64,000 nucleotides of DNA, taken from assembly GCF_958295425.1 (NCBI RefSeq), contig NC_081142.1:11580324-11644323 (forward strand). Reading direction: 5' to 3'. Every line of letters starts with the position of its first letter. Position 1 is the first letter of the stretch. The translations under genes and the position numbers were made by a program. Of the stretch, positions 45,538 to 58,765 are shown piece by piece. The DNA comes from Solea solea. Taxonomy: Eukaryota; Chordata; Actinopteri; Pleuronectiformes; Soleidae. Under the pieces are notes generated by a model. That model saw only the letters and a program-made list of their open reading frames with translations. It searched no databases and was not told the origin of the DNA.

Positions 45538-47369
45538 CTGACAGCTACACCAAAGGTGCACTGGCATTTTACATGCTGCATCACCGGAAAATAGTAACAG
45601 TGCAAATAAATAGCAGCAGGGCTGTACACGGACACGAATGAGACAACGATCCTAGCTTATTTCTGTGATTTAGTTTGACAGTGGGTCCTCAGAGGCAAAC
45701 TAGGGTCTACACCACAGTCTCTGTAATGGTGCAAAATTGACCTGTCACTGGTTTGAAAGTCTGGTATTCATATAGATCTAAAATCATTGCCTCATGTCAA
45801 CAGACCCGTTGATGAAAATCTTTTCTGGCTGTAGATGATTGTGCGGGAGCTGAGTTTTCTGCCTTATCAGGACAAAAACAGTGCCATGTATCATTTTCCT
45901 CAAATGTGTCATTATTACGGCTTTGAAAGGTCTTGACATTTACTATAAGCACTTGTGCCAGAGACAACATCTAGTTTAAATGGCTTGGTATCCCCACTGT
46001 TGCACAGATGCTGGTCAGACAGAACGTAGGAATAATAAGTGGCTGGTCAAACTCCACAGGACAGAATTTGAAAGTAGGAATTGTCGTCTTCACATAGACC
46101 ATAAACATACAGTAGCTGACATACAGCACCAGCTCCACTTTCTGCATTTCAGCACTTTTTTAATTAGGCAAGACCGTATTCTTTTAAAAGTGTAAGCATG
46201 TCTATTTCATCTCCAGCAGCTTGATTGGTGATGTTGCAGATATAGTGGACTCTGAGGTAGCTGCCAAATAGATGCACTCTCTAATGGGAAAGTCTGGTTT
46301 GCCTTTTATGACACACGTGCACACAGCTCAGTCTGTCACTGTTAATGAAACACCAAAATCCCCTCGCCTGTTTGCTGAGATCATTATCAGCACATTATTG
46401 ATGTCCTTCACTGTCCCTGTTGTCTCCACATCTCAGGATCAAGTGTTATAACCCTCATTTTTGGCTAGTGAATAGATGCTATCATGATGATGTTGTGTTG
46501 GAGTCATTGTTGGGGACTAAGCGGCTTCCAGCTGTGCATGCACAGATAATACTTTGGGTGTTATGTAAAAAAAAGCAATAGGACACAAGCATATTGCTCG
46601 TATAAGGGTCTATCTACTTTTGCTCACAGGAGGCTGGCTACACTAAAGTATTCATCAGATGCATTACTATATGGCATTAATTTGAATAAATGTAATTTGG
46701 TTCTTATGAAAATCATTGGATAAGGTGACATCATAGAGCAGTGGCTAAGAAGGCTTTTGTAATAGCTGCCTCTTTTAAGGCTTCCAGAAAACCTCCACCT
46801 AAGTTTCCACTTGAAAATAACTTGAAAAGCACGTTGTGAGTGTTTTGAATTGTCATTCAGGTCGTGGCTGAAAGCAGCCTAATATGTGCCTAATTTATGA
46901 TGGGGAGTAATGTTTCAAAGCCTATTATAAAGGTAAGTGTTGTCAAAACCAATCCTGTAGTTAATGTAAGTCTTGCTGTAATAAAAGTTCCTGTGAAAAA
47001 TCGTGACGATGAATAGGAATCACATTGGATATTAAATTAGATCTCATTAAATCTGTTGTGTCAAACATATCTACAAATCAGCTGGACACTATTCATAAGA
47101 CTGGGTCTCATTATATTGTGGATGAACACGTTTGCCGTGTTTATTCAGTTAGACACGTGTTTTAGTACATCAAGCTTCTGTTAGAGAAAATCATGTAGTA
47201 GTCGTGATGGGCAAAGTAGTTCTTTTTAACTGATCTACACTTCGCCATTGTTCTTGGATTTGCTGAGGCTGATTCTGACAGTTTAAGCTTCTGAATATCA
47301 CTCAGAGCACACGTTCTCGAGCACGGATTCCTTCATAGTAAAGTCGGTGAACAACTCGCTTTCATTCGC

Positions 47370-47403
47370 AGCAGTCTGTTGTTCGCAGCAGTCTGTTGTT
47401 CGC
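47370..47403. repeat. 17-bp tandem duplication
   Basis: gcagcagtctgttgttc occurs twice in immediate tandem. It sits inside a segment possibly interrupted by the SINE-like element just downstream. Confidence 0.85.
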
Positions 47404-47460
47404 CCGCTGCCTCACTCGAGGCACAACAGCGCTGAGCTTGGCTGACGTGTGAGATGAAGG

Positions 47461-47615
47461 AATTACATTACATGTCATGTCATGTCATGTCACTTTTATC
47501 CAAAGCGACTTACAATGGAATTGAGTACAATCAGCCAGGGGTGGAATCGAACTTGCGACCATGATGTCTTTCGCACACAGGGTAGGGTCTTAACCACTGA
47601 GCCACTCCACCCCAG
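47461..47615. repeat. SINE-like fish repeat
   Basis: Begins aattacattacatgtcatgt with tandem ATGTC units, continues cttttatccaaagcgactta, gtggaatcgaacttgcgacc and cttaaccactgagccactcc. This order is that of a very common fish tRNA-related repeat. Confidence 0.6.
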
Positions 47616-49787
47616 TGGAGTAAGTGATTCAGTTTGGTTTGTTCATTCCAACCGATCATTCTCGAACCACACGACACTAATGTAGTAAGAATGATTTTAG
47701 GGACACTGACAGAGCTTTTAAGTTACAAAAACCACAATTAACCTCGTCCGGGAAGAAGAGGTCTGTTAATCTGTTGTTTCTTAGGCTTTCAAAAATCTAA
47801 TTATTTGACACTTGCATGACATTATTGACCCATTTAACAGTCATGTTGCCCAGCCCTAGAGTAGCCCTAGAATGGAATGCTTTTTCATAGCAAAACCTTT
47901 GAGCTAGATACAGTAAATGTTAGCTTTTAAAGCAGCATTCTCATATTAGGTCATATAAGGTCTGTGGGAACATGATTTGGAGTAGAAAACTTGGCTAAAA
48001 CCTATTCCAAACTGTGAGCACTGTGAGTGTGTTGTTTTATACATCGCTGACAGCTTAAAGAATAGTTCACAGTTTAAATGAGCATCTCGTGTTTTAATTT
48101 GACCACTTGCTATCTGTGAGTGCATTCATTAAATGTGTGTGAATGCTGAGGGTGGGAGTTTCATACATTACTTTCAGTGAAGTGCGTTGACAGATGGTTG
48201 ATGTGCAATTTGTGTTTCTGTGCATTTGTGTGTCACATTTGAGTCATTTTCTTTAGCGGTGAAGATTCGGCTATGCTCTCTGACAGATATGCCAGGCGAT
48301 TTTTTTTCCCCCCCCACCGGCTCTTTTGTTGAACATGAAACAGCCCTTCTCTGCTCCAAGTCACTTGCCATCACTCTCCGTCTTTCATCACAGACAGCTG
48401 AAATGATTCCTCAGAGCCCCCTCAATTAAAATCCTTAATCAATCAGTTTGCATCTCCTTGTGTTTTATGATTATTAGTCGAGATACTCCGACCACACTCT
48501 CATGTGGCTCCTCAGTTAAGTCAAGCACAGTCTTGCTATGCTTCTCATGTCAGCAGGTTAGAGGCAAAACTTGCTGACATCAGAGTTTCAAGCCTGAGTG
48601 ATGGTGAAGCTTTGAAACAAAGAGTGCAGGCACAGGGGTGGTATGCTTTGCTTGGTATGCTGAGCATGAAAAACACCTCAACCTTTAGAAAGCTTCTGGG
48701 AAACATTACATTTCCTCCGTGTAGTATATTTCTCTCCAGTAGGTACCCTCAAATAATCCAAAGTGAGAGGGTGGAGCTGCCTGGTAGAGTAGAGTCAGAT
48801 TTGCCTGACTGATATACCGGCGTATTTATTTCACAATCAGTATTTGAATGTAAATGCTAATTCCCAGTTGCCTGAGTGGATCATCACCGTGGTCGATATG
48901 CTCTCAGGACAGAGTGCTTGATTGCAGTATTTTCAGTGCATTATGTGGGAGCATACGTTGAGGTTGGAGGGACCACAGGTAAACACGAGTTTCATCCTGT
49001 ATGAATAAGAAATCAGAGGTTTCTTTTCCGTGAAAGGGAGGGTTTTTGCTGTATTGAAGGCATTGGTTTTTGTAATTTAATGAAATTCAGTATCCGTGGT
49101 CTATCTCGGGGTTGACACTGTATCGACTAAAAATGACTGAAAAGGATCCGCATCATATACGATTTATCTTGTATGACTCACACAGCATGTAGCTATTGTA
49201 ACAATCAGAGAAAGTCTCTATATTAACAAAGAATGATTGACTGTAATCTCTTTTTTTTTTGGCATGTGTCTCATATATTCATGACGCCTGGTCTTTTTCT
49301 AATTGATTAGAAAAACCAGCAGCTATATTGTCATTTGGTTCTATGCTAGCATAGCTAAAGAATTTTAATTGGAGCCACTCTGAGCAGGTTTTTTTTTTTT
49401 TTTCTGTTTCTCTCTTTGTGTCATCTGCATAATGATTGTGTGGGTTTCAGACTGCTGTAAATGTTAGTTGGAGCCCAGTAATTGGAGAGTCTGCATTGGT
49501 AATTATTACCAAATGGAGAAAGAAGCACTGGAGCAAATCAATATCACTGAGAGTGGTGCTACATTTTGTTTCCAGGGTGTTCAGGAGTTAAGGCAACAGA
49601 AGTGGTATGCTGAACAGAGATTAATAAAAGCCCAATTTACGAGTCAAATTCACTTATACTGTCAGACGTTATGCTCCGTATATTTTTACATAGTATATGG
49701 TGTTGCAGTCCTGATGGAGTAATAAAGCATGTTTTCTTTTTGTTTTATTCTAGGGTTGATGGCATACAAACTGCCCTTGTTTCATAC

Positions 49788-50511
49788 AAGGGCTGCAAAA
49801 ATTAGTTTTGTTGACATTGGCGACAAAAAAAACGACAATACAGTTAGTCACAGACAAATTTAATTGTCGAGAAATTGTCAGATACGTCATTGCACGTCGT
49901 TTTTCACACTGCGGACCTGAACAACATCCTTTTTTAAGTCGTGAGTGAGACATGTCGCTTTCTACCTATCTCTGCGGGGAGTCTGCAGCGGACAGCGGGG
50001 GACGACAGGTAGACATCAGAGCGACAGGGCTCTTGCCCGAAAATATGGAAGGTATGGGAGCATTTTACTCTGGATGCACGGGGGGGGGGATCACGTGTTT
50101 AATTTGCAAAGCTGAATTTGCATATCACAGGAGCACATTTGTCTTACATTATGTGATGTCATCATGTCGCTGGAACACACTGTAGAGTATACTCTGCACA
50201 CAATTCATTTTTATTCATGTCAAAATGAATTAATGCAATGTTAACTATGATTCCATAGTTTACAGACACATTATTTCAGCATTTTTATTTATCTTTTGTG
50301 GAGGTATCCTGAACAGCAGCAAAATGTATTCAATATTTTTAAATTAAGTATTTTTATTGACTTTATTGTTGGGTAACACATGCCCATCACAACCTCAAGG
50401 TAAATTGAAAAGCTGGCAGCTAAAGAGTAATTTTGTGATTTATTATTAGATAAGTTGACTCATCGTTTCAATAATTGATGACTATCAAAATAGAAGTTAG
50501 TTGCAGCCCTT
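49788..50511 (+). mobile_element. hAT-family element with perfect 8-bp target duplication
   Basis: Ends aagggctgcaa and ttgcagccctt are exact inverse complements. Both sides carry the octamer tttcatac (49780-49787 and 50512-50519), a perfect hAT-type target duplication. The 724-bp copy has lost most of its transposase but keeps a BED zinc-finger trace (ITCLICKAEFAYHRSTFVL). A polyG run near 50081-50089 sits next to it. Confidence 0.88.
49952..50185 (+). pseudogene. Decayed hAT transposase N-terminus with BED-finger trace
   Basis: A 77-codon frame encodes CLICKAEFAYHRSTFVLHYV, recalling the CxxCxxxxxxHxxTxxLxxH pattern of BED zinc fingers, followed by MSSCRWNTL and a stop. The usual W-x-x-F start of the domain and all catalytic parts are missing. 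Inside the target-duplication-bounded element at 49788-50511. Confidence 0.55.
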
Positions 50512-51479
50512 TTTCATACTGCCTAATTGTCAATTCATGAGCGTGTATTAACTCTTTGCTTTTATGGACAGATGGCACACATGGTTTGTTTGTGTAGAGT
50601 AACCCAATTGAATAGAACAAAGTCTGTTGTTGAAGTGGTGTGTTGAAATAAAAACAAAACTGCCCCCACAGCATTTGACTTATAATGGGAACACAGAACA
50701 CTGTAATCAGTCACAAAGGTTAGTGCTATGATGTTGAAAATGCTCCCAACCTCCATTGTTTCCTGATTCAGAATTCAGTCCACAACCACAGAAAAATGTT
50801 GTATTAACAGACAGTCGCGTTCTAACCACACCCCAGTACGGACTGATCAGCTGATGTGATGCCCACTGAGTAGGATTCTAATTTTAGACTGAGACTTGCT
50901 TTTCATAATGGAACTTTCACTTTTTCCCCCCCCTCCGTCTGCGTCTGTCATATTTCTGCTGTATCTCTTCTCTACCTATTTTGCCCTTTCTCTCTGCAGC
51001 TCTCTGTTCTTTAAAGGTCGAGTGAGCGATTGTAATGCAAGATACTTGTTAAATTAAGTGAATATCTCCTTGTGGTCTGTCAAATGTTTCTTCTAAGTGT
51101 CGGCTGAAATCACCGTCTGGTGTTACTATAGAGCTGCTATAAATGGCAAAAATAAACAAAGTGGCCACGCGATATTCCAGCCGCTGTGGAGTGTTCAAGC
51201 GTGTGCACATGACACCGGAATGACAAAGAGAAGAGGTAGGTGTGAGGCAGTGGGAGTAAGAGACTGTAAATCTGACACATGCGAAAGCATTGTGTTAACT
51301 AAAGCATTAACAGAGGAAGGTAGAGGCCAAAAAAAACACACACAACCCCCTGTCTCTTTGAGATTTGAGAAAATCCTAATTCCCTTTGCTCAACAAAGGA
51401 TAAGTATGTTTTGAATACTCACCCACAAACTGTAGATCATTTATTGTGGCTCCAGTGTGGATAGAGAGTGTACTGCATA

Positions 51480-51900
51480 CATCAGTGGTCAGTAATAGGC
51501 GGACCGGGACTCTGTCCTGTCCGGACCCAGACATTAAGTTTTTACATTTTGATCGGTGACTCTCTTCTGACAGTGTTTCTACTGTTCTGCACGCTACTTA
51601 GTGAAAGGGACATCCTGCCTGTCTCCGACTGGCCAGTAAGTCAGCCAATCACAGGCAGAGTAGGGCGGCTGCCAGCAAATCAGCCTTCAGCAGGCACTCT
51701 TGACAGCGGCAACGGTGACGGCGAGAGAGAATTGCGAAAGGATCGAGAAGACGAGAAAGTGAGTCAATGTACCATGACTTGTCCCAAATGGAGTAAGGTT
51801 GACGTTGAAAACTGGGCTTTTAATCCGGAATAGACCAAGGCGTTCATGCTCATCCTACCCTTAGGAAGCTCAAAACTGCTGTGTCTCACATACAAACATA
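51480..51900 (+). pseudogene. Probable hAT-type transposase remnant with in-frame stop
   Basis: The frame ending at 51833 reads CPKWSKVDVENWAFNPE, then TAG, then TKAFMLILP in the same frame. From memory, fish GTF2IRD2-like/hAT-derived proteins have KVD-EN-AFNPEWT--F-FILP, so the stop probably replaces Trp (TGG to TAG). No cysteine motif follows. The preceding part (51480-51720) is repeat-like. Recognition rests on a short motif. Confidence 0.45.
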
Positions 51901-52031
51901 CATTTGACAAACGTTACTCACTAAATTTGGCAGTTAGGGTCCAAAAAAACAACTATTGTTTAAATGGCATTGAATTACAGCTTTCTTCATTTGTCCTTGA
52001 CTTCACACAGTGCAGATATTGATGCAGTGAC

Positions 52032-52042
52032 TGTGTTACTTC

Positions 52043-52077
<35 letters not shown>

Positions 52078-52129
52078 GTATGTATATATGCATATGTAAA
52101 TGTATATATGTATGTATTGAAGTAACACA
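52032..52129. repeat. 98-bp inverted repeat with TA-rich centre
   Basis: tgtgttacttcaata (52032-52046) and tattgaagtaacaca (52115-52129) are perfect 15-bp inverse complements. The middle is TA/TG-rich and can itself fold, so the whole may form a long hairpin. Could be a small foldback element carrying a TA microsatellite. Confidence 0.7.
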
Positions 52130-55084
52130 ATCCCCACATTATAAGGGTACTGTTGAATTGTGGTACTTGTATAATAACAATAAATCACAGTACAAATCAA
52201 ATTGGCACCCAAGTATCTTGATACAATGGAATCATGAGAAAAGCATCTCTTCTTTTACCTCAGGAGTAAACATCTGTTCTGCTCACAAATGCAATTATGG
52301 ATTATTGCCGGTTGACCGTGAAATGGTTAATTATAAACATTTCATAGAACCTTTTACAGAACAACATGAAATTAACCTCAGACAACATCTGTCTGTCGTT
52401 CTCAGCACCGAGGTTTAGCAATCAGGTCTGGAAATGCGTGTACTGCAGATAATAGTGTATGAAGTGAGCGTACCTTACATGTTGAAATGTGCAATTGTGG
52501 AGTCAACACAGGAAACACTGTCTGTACTGTATTGTTTGAGCCATCGTCAGATGCAACGGTAGCACATCCCCAAGACAGTCAATCAGTTTCCAGCCCCAAC
52601 AGTACATTCTACAATCCCATGACACTTAAGACAACATGCAGTTGTCTTAAGTGGAAGTGTGTGGGCCTTGTCGTTCTGCCAAGAAAACATCATTCCACTG
52701 TCACTTTACAAAACCAGACCCCCGCTGCCTTCCTCCCCGTGCTGTGTGGATGCTGCTTTCATTTCAGAATATTCACTGTAGATTTTGCCAGTGCCATTAT
52801 TAATGGATAGACTTTTCAAAACCTGGAAAGGATAACCTGCCACCTCAGGGCCATTCAGCAAGTTCAAAAAATAAAAATAAAACTGCAATGCAGTTTTTCT
52901 GAGGCTCATTCTCACTGTTTGCTTCTGCCATCACAGACAAAGCCTCATCTGGGGAACAGGTGCTGTATGAGTTCAGTGGCATGTACTGCTCACTTAAAGG
53001 AATATCTGTGCCAGATGCTTTATTATGTTGTGTTAATGCTGATGCACGTGTTCCATAACAAAACAAATGCAGAAGTAGGAGGTGTGTCTTCTGCAAATGA
53101 CTGTTTTCGCAAAGGGATCCTGGCTTGTTTTCCCCAGATTTCCCATCAGATGTAAAGCGACCACCTAAAAACAGCTCTATTCACCGTGACAGGGCAATGT
53201 TTCCATTCAGAGATGATCGAGTTTACAGTCTCTGTGACTGCCACTGATTTTTCTGAGTTCCAATATACAGAATTGGCTGCGTTTTTTTTTCTTTGCTGGG
53301 AGCAAAAAATGTTTCACCTTGACGGAGCGGCAAAAGTTGATTTGATTGTAAGGACTGCCGGGGGAAAGAAAATCTTATGCATTTTTATGATGAGGAGATA
53401 TTTTCGGGTAGTGTAATACTGAACATTGTGAAAAGTGATACAGTGAGAAGTGTGATAGGAAAGCAGAGCTGGTGTTTCCTCTCTTGTCTCTTAACTTTAC
53501 ATCGTGAAAGAAAATGTCTGCGACAACATGATACTGAGGTTTATGATTTTGGTTGTATCTTGGCTTGCGCTTCACCATTTGAATGCAAATAATTTATTCC
53601 GTAAATTATTGTCAAGTGTTAAATGGAACCTGTGTTTGTAGGTGACTTTCCTTACCACGTTTTTTGCTATGGAGCGTTTGAATCGAATAAAAATACTATC
53701 TTACGTATGTGACGTGCGCATCAAAAAATTCCAGCCTCTTATTATCCATGTGGTATAATCTTGCCGTCAGCCCTGACACTAGACAGGCATGCATGGCGTA
53801 ATTTGTTCCTCAAAAATATCAAAAAAAGTATTGGGCCAAATCAGCCCTGATCCACAAACACTGCAAGCTAGTCAGACATGTTGTGAGCAAAGAAACACAT
53901 CTCTCTACACTGGAAGGTACAGGAGCGATTCAGTAGTTATATTTAGCAGCACTGCTTTGCACATATTATTGATATAATGATTGACATCGTTGAAGTGTAC
54001 ATTTAACTGTACATCAGATCGGAAGGAAACATTCCCCTTGAGCAAATGCTTCAAGCACTTTGACTCCTGCCAGTTTCTGGAAATAGATTTTTATTTTCTG
54101 CATTCACCTCAAACGTGGAGTGTCATCTCAGTTTCTGCTTTACAGACTAAATTACTCCGCTAGATAGATATATGTATTTTATCTCACAGTTAATAATAGG
54201 GGGAATACTGTACACAGCTGCATGAATAATTCATGCAGGCGTTCCTTTCATGAGATTAAAACATAGGAACAAAGAATAATTCATGCTGTAAGCTTTGAGA
54301 AACAGCTAGTCAACTAGTTAGCCACCTAAAACTCTGAGTTTGTCCTCAGAAGTGGCTTTTTAAGGCAAGATAAGAGCAAGCTAGAAAGATAATTCAAAGG
54401 TTTTTGTCCATATCATCTCTCCCCCTCCTCCGTACTCTAAATTCTTCAGATTTTCTTCTGGATGCGACGCGTTGAAGCCTCTCCTGGTTGACTCGCCACC
54501 GAGGAAGTGACAGGTTCTAATTATACTGTTCAGGGGGCCAGACACCCTTAAACATTAACAGTTGCAACCAGAAGAAAAAAAAACAGAAGATGGAAGAAGT
54601 AGATAATGAGAAAAGAAATGAGACCCACAGAGAAAATGATACTGCAAAGGAATTCTAAAACAAAAACAATTTGTATGGTTTGCTGAAAAAGGAAAGGAAG
54701 AGACTGTTGAAAAGGGGAGTGAGTTGAAAAGCACCAGTAATGATTATTTTGACTTGTTTCACTGTGCCGTCATCAAATTGAGTGGCACATCATGTAGATT
54801 TATTCAGAAGATCTTTTTTTTTACATAACACGCTTTGCTTTCACCGATTGCGTAGATCAGTCATGCATCAGTGCACAGCCACAATTCCTCATCCCAGGAG
54901 CTTAATCTTTGTCCTTCATTGAAAACCTACGAACATACAGCACACTGTTATTAGGTTACTTTCTAACCACATGGTCTGCACGCACCGGTTATTGCCTGAA
55001 CGGCGGTGTGGATGATTTCATGATGTGAGCATGTCGCACTGTTTAACAAACGACTCTGAAGGACACTGGCCCTCTGTTTACTCT

Positions 55085-55200
55085 GCTGTAACCCTCTGAG
55101 CCCTCAACGGATTAATGATCCCGAGGTTGTCAGTTCAAATGCAGGCACCGAGGATACTGCTGACGTGTCCTTGAGTGAGGTACTTCATCGAAATTGTGTC
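55085..55200 (+). repeat. tRNA-derived SINE fragment
   Basis: gttgtcagttcaaatgcagg resembles a B box, and tgctgacgtgtccttgagtg followed by aggtacttcat is the usual text after the tRNA-like part of some fish SINEs. No A box identified. Confidence 0.45.
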
Positions 55201-55607
55201 AGTTAATATCCATCTTCATAAATGCACATATCATAGGTTATGCAAGTCACCCTCCGTGAAGTCAGGAGAAACAAACAATGCAAGCCCCAGATAGAACCTT
55301 GGCCTGCAATCCAGTCCTGGGGAATATCAAGTGACTGTTGTCTGGAATTAATTGCTCTGTCATTGTTTGGAGTCTCTATTGTGATTTATTCTGTATGTGC
55401 ATTGAAGCCTTTTTTTCCAGGGTGTATATAAATAATTCCACTGTTCCAAAGGGGTAGTCGTGGGTTTTTATGTAACGTCAAAATGATGCCACATAGTAAA
55501 CAGAACCATGGAGCACTGTTGACATGCTGGAGTCTTTTGGGCGGTACTTGATTGGAACAGTGAATGTCAGAATCTTCTCTTAGTAGGTGGTTTGTTTAAA
55601 CCCAGAC

Positions 55608-55635
55608 CACACACACACACACACACACACACACA
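55608..55635. repeat. CA microsatellite
   Basis: About 13 CA units. Confidence 0.9.
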
Positions 55636-57314
55636 AAGTAAGGGGGATTTTCAGGGTTACCCAATTAGTGGTGGAAAGTGCAGCAGAGTGAGAGTGTGTC
55701 AGTAGGGAAGTGTGCACCAGAGGAGGTGTGTCATCAATCATCACTCCAGCTTGTTCCAACCTTTTCCCATATATGGCAGAGGGAGAAAGAAGGAGAGCAG
55801 AGAATGACAGTGGCCAGCCACTTCCAGGAATGACAACAGACGACTATGGAACTGACGGCACTGAAGCTTTGGAAAGGAAAAAGGGAGCTATTTCCTCTTA
55901 TTCTAATCAGAATTTGTTGTTTTCTATATCCAGAGGTATCTGCGGAGTGTTTCAAAAAAATATGCATGCAGTTTTATCTCATAGTTTGATGTTGAACTGA
56001 AACGTTATGACAAATCGGTATATAAATTAGATGCCAATGAACTGCAATCTGCTCAAATTGCAGCAGCATAACTGTACATTTATGTCACTCCCTTCACTGG
56101 AAATGAATGATTTTGGCTGAATTGCCATGTTGCCATCCAGTCCTTGTGTTTTGAGCCTGAGGCCTAGACACAGACAGTGATTGATATATGGCTGTCAAGG
56201 CAGTTGGTTATAATCATTTTTATAGAATCAATAAACAATCAGAAATGTCTAATGTTACTTCGCTATCTGTTTTTGATGGATGGCCAGTTGCAGTCTAATG
56301 TAGAGGCAACTCCTACAATGCAACAATTCATGAAGCACAGAGAGACTAGAGACAGACATTGCATGTCTGACTCTGACTCTGTTGTTTTAAACTTGTTTTA
56401 CCAACAAACATGTCTTAAATTATGATTGAATAAAAGCCAACAGCATAAGCATAATGCAACACATTGCTCTAGTTTATCATTTGCTTTAAGTCTGACATGC
56501 ATAACTTAAGACAACATATTTTATTTGACAGTTTGTCAGTAACAATACGTGTGTTTAAGCATATTATGATGTTCTTCCACGCAAGGAGTCCCCAGGATTG
56601 AGAAACCCTGCTTTAGATACTGGTGAGTTTGTCAGATGCAATGCTCATATGCAGGCTGTGCTCCTCCTTGTTTGCACAATTTCACTAGAAATGGCTGTAG
56701 CTTCCTTGGCTTTTCTCGAGGACTGTCTGACTTGAATCTTGCATCTGCCGATGTGCTTTGTAGAGTTGGCTTCTGTTGCTGTAGCTTTAGAAGCTAAGTG
56801 GTCAAATATCATATTTTTATGGGTCCAGTCGACAATGTGAGTGCACTGGCAGAATTTACAGAACAACATATCACCCAACTTTGTTCTAAGTTAGTTTTAA
56901 ATTTTGCAACTTTTTGGACGTCTTGTTAGCATCATACAGTAGATGGCTGCTTAGACATTGTTGTGAAGGAAAGCTGCACTGGTCCCACGCGCATAAACGT
57001 CCCCTCTGTCTCTGCAAAACTTACTGACCTCTCAGAAATACAGGAATTTTAGACGGATCATGTGATTAATGTGATTCAGCAGTAATAGTTGGTTCCATTT
57101 TAATGCTTAATTCAGTTTTCCACATCACGCAAATCATATGGCCCCAGGTGAAGCTCATCCTTAACTATTTTGTATAGGCCTGTCTCTATTGATAATCTTC
57201 AATATGGATTCATCTGTCTTCATTAACTGGTGAGTGTGTAAAAAATCTGTAAATGGAGAGAAATGCACCAATTACTGCCAGGATGCAACTTAATTCTCCA
57301 TGTCAGATCTCAGA

Positions 57315-57316
57315 TG

Positions 57317-57364
<48 letters not shown>

Positions 57365-57462
57365 CATATGTATAGATGTATATGTATATGTATATGTATA
57401 CATGTGTATAAATATGTATATATGTGTATATATATACATATATACATATACATCTATATATG

Positions 57463-57500
<38 letters not shown>

Positions 57501-57504
57501 TGTG
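57315..57504. repeat. Long TA/TATG/TACA microsatellite
   Basis: About 190 bp of TA runs interspersed with TATG, TGTA and TACA. The Tyr-Ile repeat frames on both strands are artefacts. Confidence 0.95.
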
Positions 57505-58219
57505 TATGAGCTAACGATTCTTTCTCTCACATTGTGTGATTCCCTCTCAGATTTTATCGTTTCCAAAAATGGGTACTCAGCTCTGTATCAAGGGTATCGT
57601 GATAATGACACTTCATCATTATATGAAATGCCCCTCATTTAGGCAACCTTATCACTGCTTTGTCGCAGCCTTGACAGTGTCAGTACCACCAGATAGAAGC
57701 TCACATGTCTTTTCTGAATATTATCTTTGAGGTTATCATGTACAAAACCTTTTAAAAAGCCCCATATTTTCAAATTAAGATTATGGTTATGGTCCTGGCA
57801 TGAGATTCTTTTGTTCCATTCTTTTGTTCAATTTATGCCCACCAGTCTTTAACAGAGAGTGTCAATGTGGACAGAGCTTTAAGGAGATCTCTCCTTTGGG
57901 AAGTGTACAGTGATAAAATACAGGCTATAACAGAAGCTGCCCTTACATTGAGCTTTGAGCTTTGAGCGAATTTTAGTTTGATGTCATCAACATTAGCTAA
58001 ATTGTGTAATTAAGGTTTTGTCCCTCCATTACAGCAATATTTCATCTCTCACAAATTATCCTCCACAACATTATCTTGATGTTAATGTCCATATGGCATT
58101 TGTGATGACTCTACTACTCTCACTGGCAGGGGCATAAAATGTTATTACACCAATGGAGCTTTCCCTTGTTTTGGGAGAGCCAGTGTCCATGATGCTGTGA
58201 TATTACTGAGGCTTGCCAG

Positions 58220-58244
58220 TTTTTTTTTTTTTTTTTTTTTTTTT
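58220..58244. repeat. T25 homopolymer
   Basis: Twenty-five consecutive T residues, possibly the tail of a minus-strand retroposon. No body recognised. Confidence 0.85.
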
Positions 58245-58359
58245 AACGTGGCTGAGTTCAGCATCTTTGGCAATTTTTAAACAGCAGGGATGGAAAGTGT
58301 GTACTGGTGGGGAATTGAGGTCTTTTCTGTCAGGGGCAGAAGCTATTGTTGGGGGTGGT

Positions 58360-58765
58360 AATCACAGGGTAACTCACGATACATGGTTCACGACACAAAT
58401 AATATGTGTTAATGTGTTAATCAATATATTGCAAGACAATCATATAGCAATACATAACGATATCTGTCCAACTGAAATAAACAACATTCATGAAAAAGTT
58501 AGATTTCTCTATTTATTCACAACAAAGTGCATAAAGTATATGTATTGAACGTGGATGGAGCGTCTCTTAATGTAGCTTTCTCTGCCACTACCCCGTAAAA
58601 TCCCTCGTCTTCAGCCAGGTAACTTCGGCTTCCGGCAGGGACTTACCTTAGAGCGCCTTAATTTGTTAATTAAAATATCAATATTTGCCCTGGCATACAG
58701 ATTATCGTATTGCACGAGGAAGGACGACAATATATCACCTCATCGATATTTTGTCCCACCCCTAA
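58360..58765. repeat. CGATA-rich dispersed DNA-element copy
   Basis: Starts near aactcacgatacatggttca and ends catcgatattttgtcccacc followed by cct. Such cacgatacat... / ...cgatat-cccacccct segments are a known fish repeat type (memory). No transposase. Confidence 0.5.

Noticed and set aside
47515..47610. tRNA gene suggested by a gaatcgaac box and cca-like ending
   Set aside because: No cloverleaf could be drawn, and the text matches a widespread SINE-like fish repeat.
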